DNA of 20,806 nucleotides from Usnea hakonensis (lineage: Eukaryota > Ascomycota > Lecanoromycetes > Lecanorales > Parmeliaceae). The first letter of the stretch is position 1; each line of letters opens with the position of its first letter. The notes beneath the pieces are model-generated. The model did not search any database. It saw only the letters and a program-made list of their open reading frames with translations, and was not told where the DNA came from. This document shows, in pieces, positions 19,349 through 20,806 of the stretch. The position numbers and the translations under genes were made by a program. The DNA is taken from NCBI GenBank assembly GCA_013423325.1, contig BLJB01000252.1:9238-30043 (forward strand), given 5' to 3'.

Positions 19349-20272
19349 TTAATTTAATTATCTTAAATTAATAGTCTTATAAAATATTTTAAACTTATCC
19401 TTAAAAAGAGTCTTAATTAATCTATTAGTAATTTATAAATTAGTAGAAGTATATTTAAAGGCTACTAATTTATTAACTACTTTCTCTCTATAGAAATAGT
19501 TAATAATATTAATATATTTAATATAATTATAAAATCTAGAGTTCTTTAATAATATAAATACCTCTTAGTTATCTTTATAGATAATAACTATTTCTAGACT
19601 ATTACTATATTTAGAATATAGAGATATTAGTAGGCTTTATAACTAAATTATCTTTTTAGTAGTTTATATTTAGCTACTATACTTAGCCTTATATATAGAG
19701 AGGGTAATAATAATTTAATATTTAGAAAATTAGCTAATTACTATACTTTCTATATTAAATATATAGCCGGAAGTAAAGCGATAGATAACTATATTACTTA
19801 TCTAGTTAAAGTCTATATAGCTAATTAAGTTCGAAAGAGTACTCTAAAAGATTAGTTCTATATTAATAGTTTTTTTTAAAATATATAAAGATCTTTTTAA
19901 TTACTTTCTAATACTTCTTAGTTAGATTATATATATAGTAACTAACTATTAAGATAGCGAAGACTAGATTTAATTAAGTTCTAAATATTATATATATAAG
20001 AGATCTTATAGCTAATTAGTAGTAGATCTTATTTTTCTAAATAGTCTAATAATTATTCTTTATTAGTTTATATTTAGTTAAAATCTTTATAAAAGTAGAG
20101 ACTAGCTTAGCCTTTTATATATTATTATTATAAAGTATATATTTAATATATCTAGTCTATTTAAGGCGAATAGTTTTTTTAGCTCTATCTCGAGTTACTA
20201 TTATCTCTAAATAATAAGTATAAGGCCCTAAATTAGTTATTTAAAACTAAATATTAAGAGTATTCTTAATAT
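19349..20272 (-). pseudogene. copia copy 2 RNase H and RT C-terminal fragment
   Basis: Aligns codon by codon with copy 1 from the TAA at 11545-11547 (here 19349-19351) to about 12467, covering RNase H and the part of RT after the catalytic box. Stops are frequent. Patches such as ATAGCCGGAAGT (near 19760) and GTTCGAAAGAGTAC (near 19828) survive unchanged and anchor the alignment. The RT catalytic motif itself is missing because the LINE fragment begins first. Confidence 0.82.
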
Positions 20273-20274
20273 AT

Positions 20275-20806
20275 CCCAGTGATAGCGCATGGTATCAGGG
20301 TCGGGGGGGTTGATACTAGCGCGTGGCTGGGAACAAAGAAGAGGCTTGAACAAGATAACCGAAGGCAACATCCGAACCTAGAGATCACGGGAATCAGGTG
20401 GCTGTCCAATAGCTATAAGGTAAAAAAGTACTCGTTATTAGTACTGAACCTCCCGACCCCAGAGATAGTAGATGCCCTAATATTAAACGGACTCGTTAAA
20501 GCGAAGGAAATAAAAGCTATAGAGAGGTTCGACTAGGCGGCCTCCCTAACTAGGTACTATAAGTGCTAGGAATATAGTTATATCGCGAGAACGTGTAAAA
20601 ACGAAGTACGGTACGCAGAATGTAATCAGACGCACGATACCCGAATATATATAATAGTAGCACCGGTAGCAGCCCCGGGATACGCGGCGTATGGGAAGAA
20701 AGGCCATACCGCATATAATATAGACTACTAGTTTAAGGCTAAAATAAAGAGATATATAGCGAGGAGGCTCGCGAAGAAAAGGCCATTCTACGGTTAATAT
20801 TAATAG
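20275..20806 (+). pseudogene. LINE family 2 ORF1 fragment, lightly RIPed, 5'-truncated, runs off window
   Basis: Aligns with the ORF1-only LINE from about 8514 to 9050, but with little RIP. The frame is open at 20279-20533, then has a TAG at 20534 (Gln in the ancestor, most likely) and continues in the same frame. It shows the conserved ORF1 core (WLSNSYKVKKYSLLVLNLPT) and a knuckle region where most ligand codons remain: TAC (was Cys), TGC at about 20570, TAT (was His), TGT at about 20600. Abrupt 5' truncation inside copia copy 2 is typical of LINE insertion; the tail and target duplication would lie outside the window. The opening ATG at 20279 is probably just an internal Met. Whether ORF2 follows cannot be seen. 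Confidence 0.82.

Larger units (their letters stand above)
18446..20272 (-). mobile_element. Ty1/copia copy 2, same family as copy 1, RIP-saturated and interrupted
   Basis: Colinear with copia copy 1 from 10561 to about 12467: LTR, 3' noncoding region, RNase H and the end of RT, all on the minus strand. Nearly every CpA and TpG of copy 1 is TpA here. Alignment stops at about 20270-20275, where a LINE ORF1 fragment begins. The rest of the element, if present, lies beyond the window. Confidence 0.9.

Noticed and set aside
1..20806. CRISPR arrays, tRNA or rRNA genes
   Set aside because: No regularly spaced repeats with unique spacers, and no cloverleaf or rRNA-like segments noticed. The only tRNA-like match is the 12-base primer-binding site.

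Overview
The window reads as a repeat island in the nuclear genome of a filamentous ascomycete (Pezizomycotina). It contains no intact host gene. Everything recognisable is a retrotransposon, and most of it carries the mark of repeat-induced point mutation (RIP): CpA and its complement TpG have been converted almost completely to TpA, coding frames are full of TAG/TAA, and the sequence is extremely AT-rich. Frames were recovered by reading through these stops and recognising family motifs.

Layout. (1) 1-4713, plus strand: a Tad-like LINE (family 1, copy A) with the C-terminal part of ORF1 (two zinc knuckles) and a full ORF2 (endonuclease, reverse transcriptase, C-terminal cysteine/histidine motif). 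(2) 4714-5450: a less altered stretch with no recognised gene. (3) 5461-6391, minus: a Ty3/gypsy pol fragment (RNase H plus integrase zinc-binding region). (4) 6392-18440, minus: a second family-1 LINE (copy B), tail-to-tail with copy A and split by three insertions. Insertion one is a 1.8 kb family-2 LINE derivative carrying ORF1 only (7718-9500), with a 13-bp target duplication and an (AAATTC)n tail. Insertion two is a complete Ty1/copia element (10561-18102, minus) with 146-bp LTRs, an ATCTT target duplication, a primer-binding site matching the initiator-tRNA anticodon arm, and a gag-pol frame with no net frameshift. Insertion three is a second, heavily RIPed copy of the same copia family (18446 to about 20272), which is itself broken by (5) a nearly unmutated family-2 LINE ORF1 fragment running off the window end (about 20275-20806).

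Copy A supplies the uninterrupted (empty-site) version of every point where copy B is interrupted, so all three insertions can be checked inside this window. The RIP load differs between copies. Family-1 LINEs and copia copy 2 are saturated, the ORF1-only element is strongly mutated, copia copy 1 is moderately mutated, and the right-end LINE fragment is almost clean. This suggests successive waves of insertion. I found no host protein gene, tRNA, rRNA or CRISPR. The least explained parts are the ORF1-only LINE, the 1.6 kb leader of the copia element, and the spacer between the two inverted LINEs.
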